In this document: piece after piece, positions 1-7,551 of the stretch
How the letters are laid out: each line of letters opens with the position of its first letter
Numbering within the stretch: position 1 is the stretch's first letter
DNA from: an uncultured Verrucomicrobiota bacterium
Lineage (GTDB): Bacteria; Verrucomicrobiota; Kiritimatiellia; CAIVKH01
Length of the DNA stretch: 37,460 bases
Assembly (NCBI GenBank): GCA_937873455.1
Contig: CALMYG010000125.1
Coordinates: 1-37,460, forward strand
Reading direction: 5' to 3'
Notes under the pieces: generated by a model
Databases searched by the model: none
Seen by the model: only the letters and a program-made list of their open reading frames with translations
What the model was told of the DNA's origin: nothing
Program-made: the position numbers and the translations under genes

Positions 1-294
1 TCCGATGGGGACGGTGTCAATGATCGGGATGAAGGGGCAGCTGGCACGAACCCTCACGACCATGATGACTTTTTTTCCTATACGATGGCATCTGAAAACA
101 ACAAGATCGTCGTCACCTACGCCTCCAAGGCGAATCGGGTTTATACCCTCCAATACAGTGAGCAACTCTCCGGAGGAGCTTGGAGTAATGTGGTTGGCCA
201 AATCCGTGTGCCCGGATCCGGCGGTACGGATTCGCTTTCAGATACGATGAATAACCCAACCCGGGTTTACCGGGTAATTGTTGAACTACCGTGA
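1..294 (+). CDS. C-terminal end of a secreted protein with a calcium-type DGDG repeat (partial)
   Basis: The reading frame is open from the first base and ends with TGA at 292-294, so only the last 97 residues are present. They begin with an Asp-rich DGDGVNDRDE stretch followed by GTNP, the thrombospondin type-3-like calcium-binding repeat that in PVC bacteria often precedes a short C-terminal module. That module follows here: a small beta-rich unit with VYTLQYSEQLSGGAW and a final YRVIVELP. Proteins ending like this are usually large, secreted, surface or autotransporter-like. The catalytic or binding part lies upstream of the window, so the function cannot be named. The next gene starts at a GTG that overlaps this stop codon (GTGA), suggesting translational coupling. 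An internal ATG at 85 is unlikely to be the true start because it would remove the repeat. Confidence 0.7.
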   Translation, partial: SDGDGVNDRDEGAAGTNPHDHDDFFSYTMASENNKIVVTYASKANRVYTLQYSEQLSGGAWSNVVGQIRVPGSGGTDSLSDTMNNPTRVYRVIVELP

Positions 295-962
295 GTCATA
301 AGAAATTTTACGTAAAAGCAGGCTTTTTGTGGCTGTTGCACCTGCCGGCAGCAAAACAATCGTCATTTGCATTCGGCGGAAAGCGGTATGCGTATTTTCG
401 TCATCGTTACAACGTGACCTGGCTGAACGAGCGCCGGGTGGAAATCCCGGTTGCCCGCGCCGTGCTGGCGGAAAAGGCGGGCGCGCACGTTCTCGAAGTG
501 GGCAACGTGTTGCCCTGCTACGATACCTCCCTGACCCACACGGTTATCGATAAATACGAGTCGTCCGCTCGTCCCGGTTTTTTTCAGGCCGACGCCGAGA
601 CATTTACCGACGGCGCCCCGTATGATCTGATCATCAGCATCTCCACGCTGGAGCATGTCGGCTGGGATGAGACGCCCCGCGATGAAGACAAGATCGGGCG
701 AACCATCCGTCATTTGCGCGGCTTATTGGCGCCGGGTGGCGAACTGGTTTTCACCGCGCCGGTCGGGTACAGTCCGCCGCTGGACCGGTTGGTGGACGAA
801 GGCGAAGGCTTTATCGATCGACGCAGCCTGCGTCGGGTCAATGCCCTCAACGAGTGGGAAGAAGCGGAGTGGTCCGCCGTCAAAGGAACGGCGTTTCACC
901 GGCCCTATCCCTTCGCCAACGCCCTGGTGGTGGCGCGAATCAGCGCGTTGTCTATTGGATGA
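291..962 (+). CDS. Class I SAM-dependent methyltransferase
   Basis: The product is a 223-residue protein with a Rossmann methyltransferase fold. Residues about 65-75 (VLEVGNVLPCY) correspond to motif I, with the glycine loop in the relaxed form LEVGN. An IDKYES segment follows motif I. YDLIISISTLEHVGWDE, near residue 110, is the motif IV / post-IV region of an S-adenosylmethionine methyltransferase family found beside glycosyltransferases. LLAPGGELVFTAPVGY is motif VI. The GTG start at 291 overlaps the previous stop; no in-frame ATG lies near the N-terminus and no good ribosome-binding site is visible, so coupling is likely. The substrate is unknown; from the neighbours (glycosyltransferases, a C-methyltransferase) a sugar or glycan is a reasonable guess. 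The 3' end overlaps the convergent gene by 11 bases. Confidence 0.8.
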   Translation: MSHKKFYVKAGFLWLLHLPAAKQSSFAFGGKRYAYFRHRYNVTWLNERRVEIPVARAVLAEKAGAHVLEVGNVLPCYDTSLTHTVIDKYESSARPGFFQADAETFTDGAPYDLIISISTLEHVGWDETPRDEDKIGRTIRHLRGLLAPGGELVFTAPVGYSPPLDRLVDEGEGFIDRRSLRRVNALNEWEEAEWSAVKGTAFHRPYPFANALVVARISALSIG

Positions 963-2196
963 CCTGCAGCGCCGGAAGCGGGACGATGAATTTTCCGCCG
1001 GCTTTTAGGAAGGCTTTTTCGCGGTCCATGAATTCCGTCATGAAGTGCCAAGGCAGCACAAACAGGTAGTCCGGTTTGCGTTTCCGCATCTCTTCTTCGC
1101 TGATGATGGGAATCCAGGAGCCCGCGGTGAGCAATCCGTATTTCTGGGGCTGGCGTTCGGCGATGGCTTCGATCAAGCCGGCGCCGAGCCCATAAAATTG
1201 AAGCAAGGTGTTGCCTTTCGTGCTGGCTCCGTAACCGATCACCTTTTTGCCTTGCTTGGCAATGTCATTCAGCAGGGACAATGTATCCGACTTTAGTTGG
1301 TTGAGGTGAACCATATAGTCTTTGTAAACCTGCGGCTCGTTAAAGTGCTGGTCTTTTTCATAGGCGAGCGTCGACTGAACGCGGTAATGACCGATGTCCC
1401 GCATGAACATGGTGGCGTCTTTTCCGCCCATGCCGTTTTTTCCAATGATCACGCGGAAACTTCCGGAATTGGTGTCGTTGAATTCGACATCAAGAATTTC
1501 GAGATCAAAGGGGTCGAGCAGGTATTTCAACGAAAGCAGGGTGTAGTATTGAATGTGTTCGTGGCAGATGTTGTCGAAAGCATTCTGTTTGATCATGAGC
1601 GGCGTGTAGCTGAGCTGTAGCACCCAGATGCCGTCGTCGGCAAGGCAATCGACGATGTCCGCGACAAACGCCTTGGGGTCTTCGAGCCCGTAGAACATGG
1701 CGATGGAGGTGATGACGCGGGCTTTGCGTCCCTTGCTCAACTCCATGAACCGCTCTTTGGTGAAGAAGTCGGCGGCATGGGCGTCGCACTGTTTGCGGGC
1801 CAATTCGGCGAGGTTTTCCGCCGGATCGATGCCGATGCGGAACAGGTTCAACTCCTTGGGCAGGAGGCTGAGCAGGGTGCCGTCGTTGCAGCCGATATCG
1901 AGGACGACATCGCCCTCCTTGAGTCGAATCCACTCGCGGTAGCCGGCGATGACATCGCCGAGTTGCCGGGTCATGGTGGCGTTGGTGCCGGACCGGTACC
2001 AATACTGCCGGTAGAGCGGGGGCCGTTCGACCGAGTCCATCAACTGAAGCAGTCCGGAATCCTCGCCGATCCCGATACGCAGCGGCGCATGCGGGGCCAG
2101 AAGGTCTTTGGTTCGGTAAAAGTTGGAAATATACAAATCGCCGAGATCAATGACCTGGGTCAGGGGTTTTCCGGATAAACTGCAGGTTGTATGCAT
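952..2196 (-). CDS. Sugar C-methyltransferase-like protein with degenerate zinc site
   Basis: The 414-residue product has the three-part layout of NDP-hexose C-methyltransferases (NovU/TylC3 type): an N-terminal small domain, a central SAM domain with VLDIGCNDGTLL (about residues 95-106) and a C-terminal domain with the hallmark IGYGASTKGNTLLQF. The family's N-terminal domain normally binds zinc through two CxxC pairs. Here the first pair reads CSLS and the second, just before LLQL, reads GEDS, so only one of four cysteines remains; the aromatic YRQYWYRSGT segment after it is kept. The likely role is methylation of a nucleotide-sugar or surface glycan sugar. The ATG start has a GAGGG-like site about 7 bases upstream. 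It lies 23 bases after the glycosyltransferase gene on the same strand, so the two are probably co-transcribed. Confidence 0.82.
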   Translation of the reverse strand: MHTTCSLSGKPLTQVIDLGDLYISNFYRTKDLLAPHAPLRIGIGEDSGLLQLMDSVERPPLYRQYWYRSGTNATMTRQLGDVIAGYREWIRLKEGDVVLDIGCNDGTLLSLLPKELNLFRIGIDPAENLAELARKQCDAHAADFFTKERFMELSKGRKARVITSIAMFYGLEDPKAFVADIVDCLADDGIWVLQLSYTPLMIKQNAFDNICHEHIQYYTLLSLKYLLDPFDLEILDVEFNDTNSGSFRVIIGKNGMGGKDATMFMRDIGHYRVQSTLAYEKDQHFNEPQVYKDYMVHLNQLKSDTLSLLNDIAKQGKKVIGYGASTKGNTLLQFYGLGAGLIEAIAERQPQKYGLLTAGSWIPIISEEEMRKRKPDYLFVLPWHFMTEFMDREKAFLKAGGKFIVPLPALQVIQ

Positions 2197-2219
2197 GCGC
2201 GGTGCCCTCGGGGTAATGC

Positions 2220-3467
2220 TTATTTCCGGGCGAGTGTATCGGCGTAGTAGCGGGAAAGCAAGGATGCGCTGTTGATCCAGCTCATTTCGCGTTTATAGCG
2301 GCGCGCATAGGCGAGCAGTTCTTCGGTGTGACTCAGGGCCCAGGATATCTTGGCGCCAAGCTCGTCGGACGTGGCTTGAAACAGCACCAGCGGGTCAGCA
2401 TGGCCGGCAAATGCGTTGGACGCGATATACGGGCGTTCGTACGACGCCGCATGGTTGAGTACGGCACTGACCATCTGGGGAACAACATACGGCAACACGA
2501 CCAGATCGCACGCCGCGAAAAGTTTCGGGATGTCGTCATCCGCCACGAATCCGATATGCCGGACGCGGGGGTCCGCGGCCATTCCCGCCGCGATGCCTTG
2601 GTACCACTGCTGGTATTCGGGGCGGTGTTTGATCCGCACGGGTTGACCGCCGCCGATGACCAACCGGTAGTTCGGGTCGGGCAGGGCGCGGAAAGCTTCG
2701 AGCAACACATCGAGTCCTTTGCGCCAGTCCAGCGTCCCGAAAAAAAGCAGGATGCGGTCATTCGGGGCGAAGCCAAGGGCATTGCGGCTGGCGTCTTGGT
2801 CGGCGAGAATCGCATCCTGTTCGGTTCCGATCGGCAGAATTTCAATATGCCCGCCGACGCCGATTTCGTGTTTGAGCCGGTCCTTGAATTTCTGATGTTG
2901 GACCAGCAGGGTGTGGGCGGCGCGCGAGGTGATCCGGTAATAGGCCTTGAATAGAACGCGGGCCGGGCGACTGGGAACCGGCAGGCAGAACTTTTTGACC
3001 AGCTCCGGGGTGAGCATCTCGTTGCCCATGACTTCGTGATAGGTAATCACGATCTTTTTCCGGTAAACCAGCCGGATCAACCACAAGAGCAGTGGAATCA
3101 ACGGCACGGTGAACGCGCCGCCAAATTGATTGAATTCGTGCTGAAGGTGCACGATGCGAATAGTCGGCAAGGCGCGCAAAGCCCGGATGATTTGAAAGAA
3201 AAAGCCGGCCCGTCCCTTGGCCCATGCCTCCCGCACTTCGATATCCTCGTCGTGGTACACCCGGGGGGGCGCTTCCTTGATGTTGGTGAGCACAACCACA
3301 CGCCTTCGGACCTCGATGGGAAGGGCTTGCAGCAGGGAGCGGGAATACGCGGCGAGGGCGCTGAGATCCTTGGCGGAGGAATGATGGCTTCCCGGCGGCG
3401 GATAAATCGTGATGACGGCGATATCGCGTGGCGGATTGTTTTGCTCTGGCCGGAAGGTCGTTTCCAT
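2220..3467 (-). CDS. GT4-family (GT-B fold) glycosyltransferase
   Basis: This is a GT-B glycosyltransferase of about 415 residues. The N-terminal domain begins with DIAVITIYPPPGSHHSSA and holds IRIVHLQHEFNQFGG. The C-terminal donor domain begins with LLFFGTLDWRKGLDVLLEAF, the usual phosphate-binding linker, and continues with LVIGGGQP and DLVVLPY. The canonical E-x7-E donor motif is altered: the segment reads VPQMVSAVLNHAASYERPYIAS, with Gln and Asn where Glu is usual, a variant seen in some GT4 groups. I chose the ATG at 3467 because homology begins about 14 residues later; in-frame starts at 3494 (ATG) and 3509 (TTG) exist but would overlap the divergent gene. No clear ribosome-binding site distinguishes them. 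It probably acts in surface polysaccharide or glycolipid assembly with the methyltransferase downstream. Confidence 0.85.
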   Translation of the reverse strand: METTFRPEQNNPPRDIAVITIYPPPGSHHSSAKDLSALAAYSRSLLQALPIEVRRRVVVLTNIKEAPPRVYHDEDIEVREAWAKGRAGFFFQIIRALRALPTIRIVHLQHEFNQFGGAFTVPLIPLLLWLIRLVYRKKIVITYHEVMGNEMLTPELVKKFCLPVPSRPARVLFKAYYRITSRAAHTLLVQHQKFKDRLKHEIGVGGHIEILPIGTEQDAILADQDASRNALGFAPNDRILLFFGTLDWRKGLDVLLEAFRALPDPNYRLVIGGGQPVRIKHRPEYQQWYQGIAAGMAADPRVRHIGFVADDDIPKLFAACDLVVLPYVVPQMVSAVLNHAASYERPYIASNAFAGHADPLVLFQATSDELGAKISWALSHTEELLAYARRYKREMSWINSASLLSRYYADTLARK

Positions 3468-3485
3468 ATTAAAAGACGGCAATCT

Positions 3486-5546
3486 ATGAAACATGCCAAG
3501 GTGAAGCAAGAGTCAACTGTCAAGGGGGCGGCCGTAACGGGCACGCCGAAACTGTTTCCTTCGTGGCGCTGGCTCGCGGGAATGTTCGCCGTAGCCGCGG
3601 TCGTTCGCATGATCGGGTTGGGTGAGGCGGCGTTCCGGGCCGACACCCTGCACTTTTATCAGTGGGCGCAGGCGGGATATTCCTTCGGAAGCATCTGGAG
3701 TCAGTGGACGCGCATCATGGCGGATACTGCACAATTTCCCTTGCCGGCGGCCCTGGCGGTGGGTTTGTCCGATCTTCTGCCGGTTGCCCCTGGCGCATTC
3801 ACGATTCGATTGGCCGATGCGTTGTTCGGGGCGTTGGCCGTGGTTTTCGGAGCGTTGATCGCCCGGGAATTCGGTGGCAAGCCGTTGATGCTGGCCGCCG
3901 CCGCGCTCTGGGTGGTCAGTCCTTTTCACTTGCAGCTTTCCCGCGAAGCCTACTTCTATTCCACGCTGGTGGCGGGTTCCGCGATACTGGTATGGGCGGT
4001 GGTGGTGTATGCCCGCCGTATGAACGGGAGCCGCCGGCTTCCGCCGGTTTTCATGGTGTTGGTTATTCTTGGTTTCCTGCTGTCGGCGTACAGTCATTTC
4101 ACCGGGTGGATCATGGCTGCATTCGCGGGCGGGACGTTGATCGTGCTGGCCTGGCGGCGGGGGAAGCGTCTCGGACGCCCGCTCGAGGCGATTGTTTTGG
4201 TCCTGGTCGCCGGAGGCTTGGCGTTGCCGTTGCTTTTCCTGCCTTGGGCGTTGCCCTATTTTCTCAAGGATATTGGCAACCCGGAAGCCAAGGCGGAATC
4301 CATTCGTGTCATGGGCGAGGTGACCGAACCGATGCTTTCGATCTTGTGGCGCTATCTGCTCACCATGGGGTGGGGCAGTTGGTCGATCGGCATGGTGATT
4401 CTGCTCATCGCGTTGGCCGGAAGCGTGGTGTATGCGGTTCGCGGTCGGCGGCGGGTGGTGCGGGTGGCGTGGTTGGTCATGGGGCTTTGTCTTGGCGCGT
4501 ATCTGTTGATTATGAAAACGCGTGGCTTGTATGTCGCGGTGCGCCACATTTCCTTCCTGTACCCGGTTTTTTTCAGCCTTATGATTCTTGGGCTTTGGCG
4601 CGTGGGCGCGTGGGCGGGGCGGTTCCGTCGACCGGCAAGCTACGCCTTAATGGCCGGCGCCTTTTTGCTTTTGGCCTATCCGGGCTCGCTGGTGTTGCGG
4701 CTTAGCGGTTACCCCACGCCGTATCGGGATATCAAGACCTGGTTCGACGCCTCGCTGCCGCCGGGCACGCCGGTCCTGGTGGACCGCTGGTTTGAACCGT
4801 GGAATGAATTGACGATTTACCCGACCACCAATGTGGTGTTCACCTTCACCGGGCCCAACGAGCCGCTCGATGTTTTTCTATCCACCCGCTGGCGGGATCA
4901 GGCTCAGGATTTCTTTCTGCGCCATCCCGACGCCGCGTATTTGGAAATTGCAAAAAGTTTTTGGGAGAACCCGGAGGTCGGACCATGGGATTGGCCGCGA
5001 ACCTATTTTTCCCGGCAGGTTTCGATCAGTAATTCCGCCGGGCTTGCTCTTCGTGAATTTGGCTTGGCCTACCGCGAGGACTTTTACGCCGCCAACAGCA
5101 ACCGCGTGGTGGTGGAGGTGTTCTACAATACACGGGAAGATATTCTGGAACGCCATCGCGCGGAAGGCCGTGCCGTAACCCTATTCTTCGGCTCGGGATT
5201 TTTCTATGAAAAATCCGGCCCGGTTGGCTTTCTGCGGTTCCAGACCCAGCAGTTCATGGATTGGCGGGTGTTGGAGCAGCGCGGGCAACTGGAGGTGTAC
5301 AACCTGACCGATGAACCCCGGGAGGTCGCCTTGCGTATCGCCGCGCTTTCCCCGCGCGGGCCGAAGCTGGTCAGTGCGGGCGGCGGCGTGAAACACCAAT
5401 TTTCCGGGCCCCAAATTCAACGGTGGAATCTCGGTCCGGTTACGTTGGCGCCCGGGTTGACCTTGCTCACGCTGGAAGACCCGCTGTGGGATCGGGCCAT
5501 GAACCCGTTGTTGATCGCCCAGGTGGACGTGGTGACGGCTGATTGA
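3486..5546 (+). CDS. GT-C membrane glycosyltransferase (GT39/ArnT-like)
   Basis: The 686-residue integral membrane protein has a GT-C layout. After a short cytoplasmic N-terminus and a first membrane helix (about 29-43) comes IGLGEAAFRADTLHF, where the acidic loop residue (D53) matches the first extracytoplasmic loop of polyprenyl-phosphate-sugar transferases. Many hydrophobic segments follow to about residue 400, with the cytoplasm-like RGRRRVVR between two of them. The last 280 residues are a soluble, beta-rich extracytoplasmic domain containing WFEPWNELTIYP. The family moves a sugar from a lipid-phosphate carrier to a protein, lipid or glycan on the outer face of the inner membrane. I placed the start at the ATG at 3486; the frame is open further upstream, but that part lies inside the divergent glycosyltransferase. 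Only 18 bases separate the two start codons. The acceptor is unknown. Confidence 0.8.
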   Translation: MKHAKVKQESTVKGAAVTGTPKLFPSWRWLAGMFAVAAVVRMIGLGEAAFRADTLHFYQWAQAGYSFGSIWSQWTRIMADTAQFPLPAALAVGLSDLLPVAPGAFTIRLADALFGALAVVFGALIAREFGGKPLMLAAAALWVVSPFHLQLSREAYFYSTLVAGSAILVWAVVVYARRMNGSRRLPPVFMVLVILGFLLSAYSHFTGWIMAAFAGGTLIVLAWRRGKRLGRPLEAIVLVLVAGGLALPLLFLPWALPYFLKDIGNPEAKAESIRVMGEVTEPMLSILWRYLLTMGWGSWSIGMVILLIALAGSVVYAVRGRRRVVRVAWLVMGLCLGAYLLIMKTRGLYVAVRHISFLYPVFFSLMILGLWRVGAWAGRFRRPASYALMAGAFLLLAYPGSLVLRLSGYPTPYRDIKTWFDASLPPGTPVLVDRWFEPWNELTIYPTTNVVFTFTGPNEPLDVFLSTRWRDQAQDFFLRHPDAAYLEIAKSFWENPEVGPWDWPRTYFSRQVSISNSAGLALREFGLAYREDFYAANSNRVVVEVFYNTREDILERHRAEGRAVTLFFGSGFFYEKSGPVGFLRFQTQQFMDWRVLEQRGQLEVYNLTDEPREVALRIAALSPRGPKLVSAGGGVKHQFSGPQIQRWNLGPVTLAPGLTLLTLEDPLWDRAMNPLLIAQVDVVTAD

Positions 5547-5563
5547 GCCTCATGCGGCTTGCG

Positions 5564-6649
5564 TTAGGCAACAAAGCGTCCGTTTTTCTGCAACAGCTTT
5601 CCGTCGACGTATAGCGAACCGCCTCGTCGCAGATCCTTGATCATGTCCCAGTGGAGCGCGGACTTGTTCACGCCACCGGTTTCCGGATACGACTCCCCGA
5701 GGGCGAGGTGTACGGTGCCGCCGATTTTTTCATCGAACAAAATATTTTTGATGAAGCGTTGAATGCCGAAGTTGGTGCCGATACCCAGTTCGCCGAGGCG
5801 GCGGGCGCCCGGATCCATATCGAGCATCGCCAACAGGTACTTTTCGTTTTTTTCCGCGGAGGCTTCGACCACCTTTCCGCCCCGGAAAACCAGTCGAATG
5901 CCATCAATTTCGCGGCCGCCTTCGCATACCGGAAAATCATAACGGATGGTTCCTTCAACGGACTCTTCGACCGGGCCGGTGAAGATTTCGCCGCTGGGTA
6001 CATTGTGGGTGGCCACGGAACTGATGAAGGTCCGTTTCTTTACCGACATGCGCAGGTCGGTGTCCGGCCCGACGATTCGAATTTCATCCGCGCCCTTCAA
6101 GCGCGCGATCAATTTTTGATGCATCCGTTCGAGTTTATTCCATTCAGCGACCGGGTTGGCGCGGTCGAGAAAATTGGCGGAGATCACGAACCGTTCGAAG
6201 TCCGGCAGGCTCATTTCCGCGTCCATGGCATATGCTTCCGTGGGAAAAAGGGTGAGGGCCCATTTTTTTGCCAGCATGATTTTGCGAAGCGGTCGGCGGG
6301 CTTTGGCTACGCGGGTTTGTTTGGCGGGATCAACCGCCGACATGGCGCGGGTATTGGTGCTGGACATAATGCGGATGGAGCCGTCCAGCGCCTTGGCCAG
6401 GCCGATTTCAAACGGCGGCACATGGTCGAGGTGGTGATCGTGGGCCCGCGCGAAAAAACTCAGAGCGGCGTGATCCGGGGTCATGCGTACCAGCGGGTAG
6501 GCGCCAACCTGCAGCAACGCATCGTACACCGCGGCAATCAGCGGTTCGGCCGCCGCCCCGCCCTCGACGGAAATAACCTCCTGGTTTTTCGCGTAGATGG
6601 AATAGGAGACTAATAAACGCGCAAATTTGTTGATGTATTCGGTTTCCAT
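5564..6649 (-). CDS. M29-family metalloaminopeptidase (AmpS/PepS-like)
   Basis: This 361-residue protein matches the M29 (thermophilic aminopeptidase) family over its whole length. The six metal-ligand or catalytic positions of the family are present: E221 in SGEIFTGP, E287 in LGELGIGTN, H314 in GTVHLALG, Y321 in ESYPETGG, and H333 and D335 in ALHWDM. It should be a cytoplasmic dimer with two divalent metals releasing N-terminal residues from peptides. The ATG at 6649 is preceded by GGGAG about 11 bases upstream; in-frame ATGs at 6667 and 6718 would add residues not typical of the family. It converges on the GT-C gene with only 17 bases between the stops and reads away from the mraZ regulatory region. 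Confidence 0.92.
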   Translation of the reverse strand: METEYINKFARLLVSYSIYAKNQEVISVEGGAAAEPLIAAVYDALLQVGAYPLVRMTPDHAALSFFARAHDHHLDHVPPFEIGLAKALDGSIRIMSSTNTRAMSAVDPAKQTRVAKARRPLRKIMLAKKWALTLFPTEAYAMDAEMSLPDFERFVISANFLDRANPVAEWNKLERMHQKLIARLKGADEIRIVGPDTDLRMSVKKRTFISSVATHNVPSGEIFTGPVEESVEGTIRYDFPVCEGGREIDGIRLVFRGGKVVEASAEKNEKYLLAMLDMDPGARRLGELGIGTNFGIQRFIKNILFDEKIGGTVHLALGESYPETGGVNKSALHWDMIKDLRRGGSLYVDGKLLQKNGRFVA

Positions 6650-6883
6650 GATGGCGATCACTCCCATTTGAGGGTGAAAAGCTACCACACTGCCATTCCT
6701 ACAACAAGCGTGGCGCATGATGAACCGAGGGCTCTAGGTGGGCCGGTCCCGCGGCAAGTTGCACGGGTGGGCGTTCTCCTTGGCGACCTCGTCAGGGTCG
6801 GTGCCTACACCCGTTTCGGCGAACCATTCGAGGGTTATGATTGCGACTAACAAGTTACTAACAGATCCCGGATGTAAAGCGTG

Positions 6884-6942
6884 TGGTAAAACGCTGGTAA
6901 AATGGTGGTAAAAGGTGGGTGTTTTACCTGGATTTTACTTGG
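6884..6942 (+). repeat. Helically phased repeat array: three TGGTAAAA units and two inverted units at 11-base spacing
   Basis: TGGTAAAA occurs at 6884, 6895 and 6906, exactly 11 bases apart. After a four-base gap the pattern continues in opposite orientation as GTTTTACCTGG (6921-6931) and ATTTTACTTGG (6932-6942), again 11 bases each. The outer copies GGTAAAAC (6885-6892) and GTTTTACC (6921-6928) are perfect reverse complements. Further GGTAAAA or GGTTAAAA words occur at 6990, 7000 and 7036. Unit spacing of one helical turn is expected for cooperative binding of an oligomeric regulator on one DNA face. MraZ, encoded next door, is the obvious candidate, but the assignment is inference. Confidence 0.6.
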
Positions 6943-7013
6943 CGATTTCTTGCGGTTCAAGTTGTTGTTATTCAACGTCTTGTAAAAGTGGTAAAAAAAG
7001 GTTAAAAACAGTG

Positions 7014-7043
7014 TTGACGTTGGGTGGGGGAAAGTGGTTAAAA
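7014..7043 (+). promoter_or_regulatory. mraZ: Candidate mraZ/dcw promoter
   Basis: TTGACG at 7014-7019 is a good -35 match. Eighteen bases later TTAAAA (7038-7043) is a weak -10. The -10 would overlap the tandem AAAGTGG boxes, so a bound repressor would block polymerase. The start of transcription would lie close to the ATG, giving a very short leader. The weak -10 makes this tentative. Confidence 0.3.
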
Positions 7044-7050
7044 GTGGGGC
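7031..7050 (+). promoter_or_regulatory. Probable MraZ operator (tandem AAAGTGG boxes)
   Basis: Two AAAGTGG boxes at 7031-7037 and 7041-7047 form a direct repeat of period 10, ending 14 bases before the mraZ start codon. A third AAAGTGG lies at 6985-6991. MraZ proteins are known to bind short tandem GTGG-containing boxes of about this form and spacing upstream of mraZ and to autoregulate the dcw operon. The position over or just after the candidate promoter fits repression. Confidence 0.55.
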
Positions 7051-7063
7051 GTAGGTCACCACA

Positions 7064-7546
7064 ATGGAGCGAAAAGATATAGCGGTGGATTTGGATGGTT
7101 TGGCGGGTATTCCGTTCGTCGGAACCGCCGTACACAGCCTTGATGCCAAGAAGCGGTTGACTATCTCCGCGGAATGGCGGGCTTTGGTGGGTCATCCGGA
7201 GCGTCTTTTTGTTTTGCCGAGCGCGGTGGAGCGTTGTCTGTGCGTGTACCCGGCTCGTTTTATGGCCCAACGGCTACAGCGGCTTTCCGAAAAATCCGAG
7301 GTGGATGCCGAGGCACAAGATTTTATGCGTGAACTTTCGGCGAACGCCAATCTGGTTCCTTGGGATGCCCAGGGCCGGATTCGCATCAAGGACAATTTGT
7401 TGGATTACGCCCAGTTGAAGTCCGAGGTGGTGCTGGTGGGCGTGTTTGTACGTTTTGAATTATGGAGTCCCGAATTATGGAAACTGAAGCAACCCGTGAT
7501 CGATCAGCAGAAACTGGGCACGGCAGCCCGGTCCGTTGGTTTGTAA
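7064..7546 (+). CDS. mraZ: Transcriptional regulator MraZ
   Basis: This 160-residue AbrB-fold DNA-binding protein is the first gene of the dcw cluster. The two swapped-hairpin repeats are visible: GTAVHSLDAKKRLTISAEWR near residues 20-38 and LVPWDAQGRIRIKDNLLDYA near 96-115, each with the conserved D-x-K/G-R-(L/I)-x-I core. A 19-residue N-terminal extension and a tail after ELWSPELW make it slightly longer than the enterobacterial protein. AGGT seven bases before the ATG serves as ribosome-binding site. MraZ forms ring-like oligomers that bind tandem boxes and regulate its own operon; such boxes lie directly upstream. The following gene starts five bases after the stop. Confidence 0.95.
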   Translation: MERKDIAVDLDGLAGIPFVGTAVHSLDAKKRLTISAEWRALVGHPERLFVLPSAVERCLCVYPARFMAQRLQRLSEKSEVDAEAQDFMRELSANANLVPWDAQGRIRIKDNLLDYAQLKSEVVLVGVFVRFELWSPELWKLKQPVIDQQKLGTAARSVGL

Positions 7547-7551
7547 ACCAC

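Larger units (their letters stand above)
6650..7063 (+). other. Gene-free 414-base region between the aminopeptidase gene and mraZ
   Basis: This is the only stretch over 300 bases without a supported gene. The first 200 bases must hold the minus-strand aminopeptidase promoter, but I find no convincing -35/-10 pair. A 60-codon open frame at 6668-6850 has no homology, ribosome-binding site or sensible composition, and I do not call it. From 6880 to the mraZ start the base composition changes sharply: the plus strand becomes rich in G and A with repeated GGTAAAA and AAAGTGG words, described in separate entries. No tRNA, riboswitch or terminator is recognisable. Confidence 0.7.

Noticed and set aside
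3036..3485. 150-codon upstream extension of the GT-C gene
   Set aside because: It is antisense to the GT4 gene and lacks membrane-protein character; the membrane protein starts sensibly at 3486.
3513..4547. 344-codon open frame on the minus strand
   Set aside because: It lies wholly antisense to the GT-C glycosyltransferase and encodes a His/Gln/Arg-rich low-complexity sequence typical of a GC-rich shadow frame.
5651..6613. 320-codon open frame on the plus strand
   Set aside because: It is antisense to the M29 aminopeptidase, whose metal ligands are all present.
6668..6850. 60-codon open frame upstream of mraZ
   Set aside because: No ribosome-binding site, homology or protein-like composition; it lies in the divergent regulatory region.
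6847..7270. Two open frames of about 100 codons on the minus strand before and within mraZ
   Set aside because: They run through the repeat array and antisense to mraZ and look like by-products of the A/G-rich plus strand.
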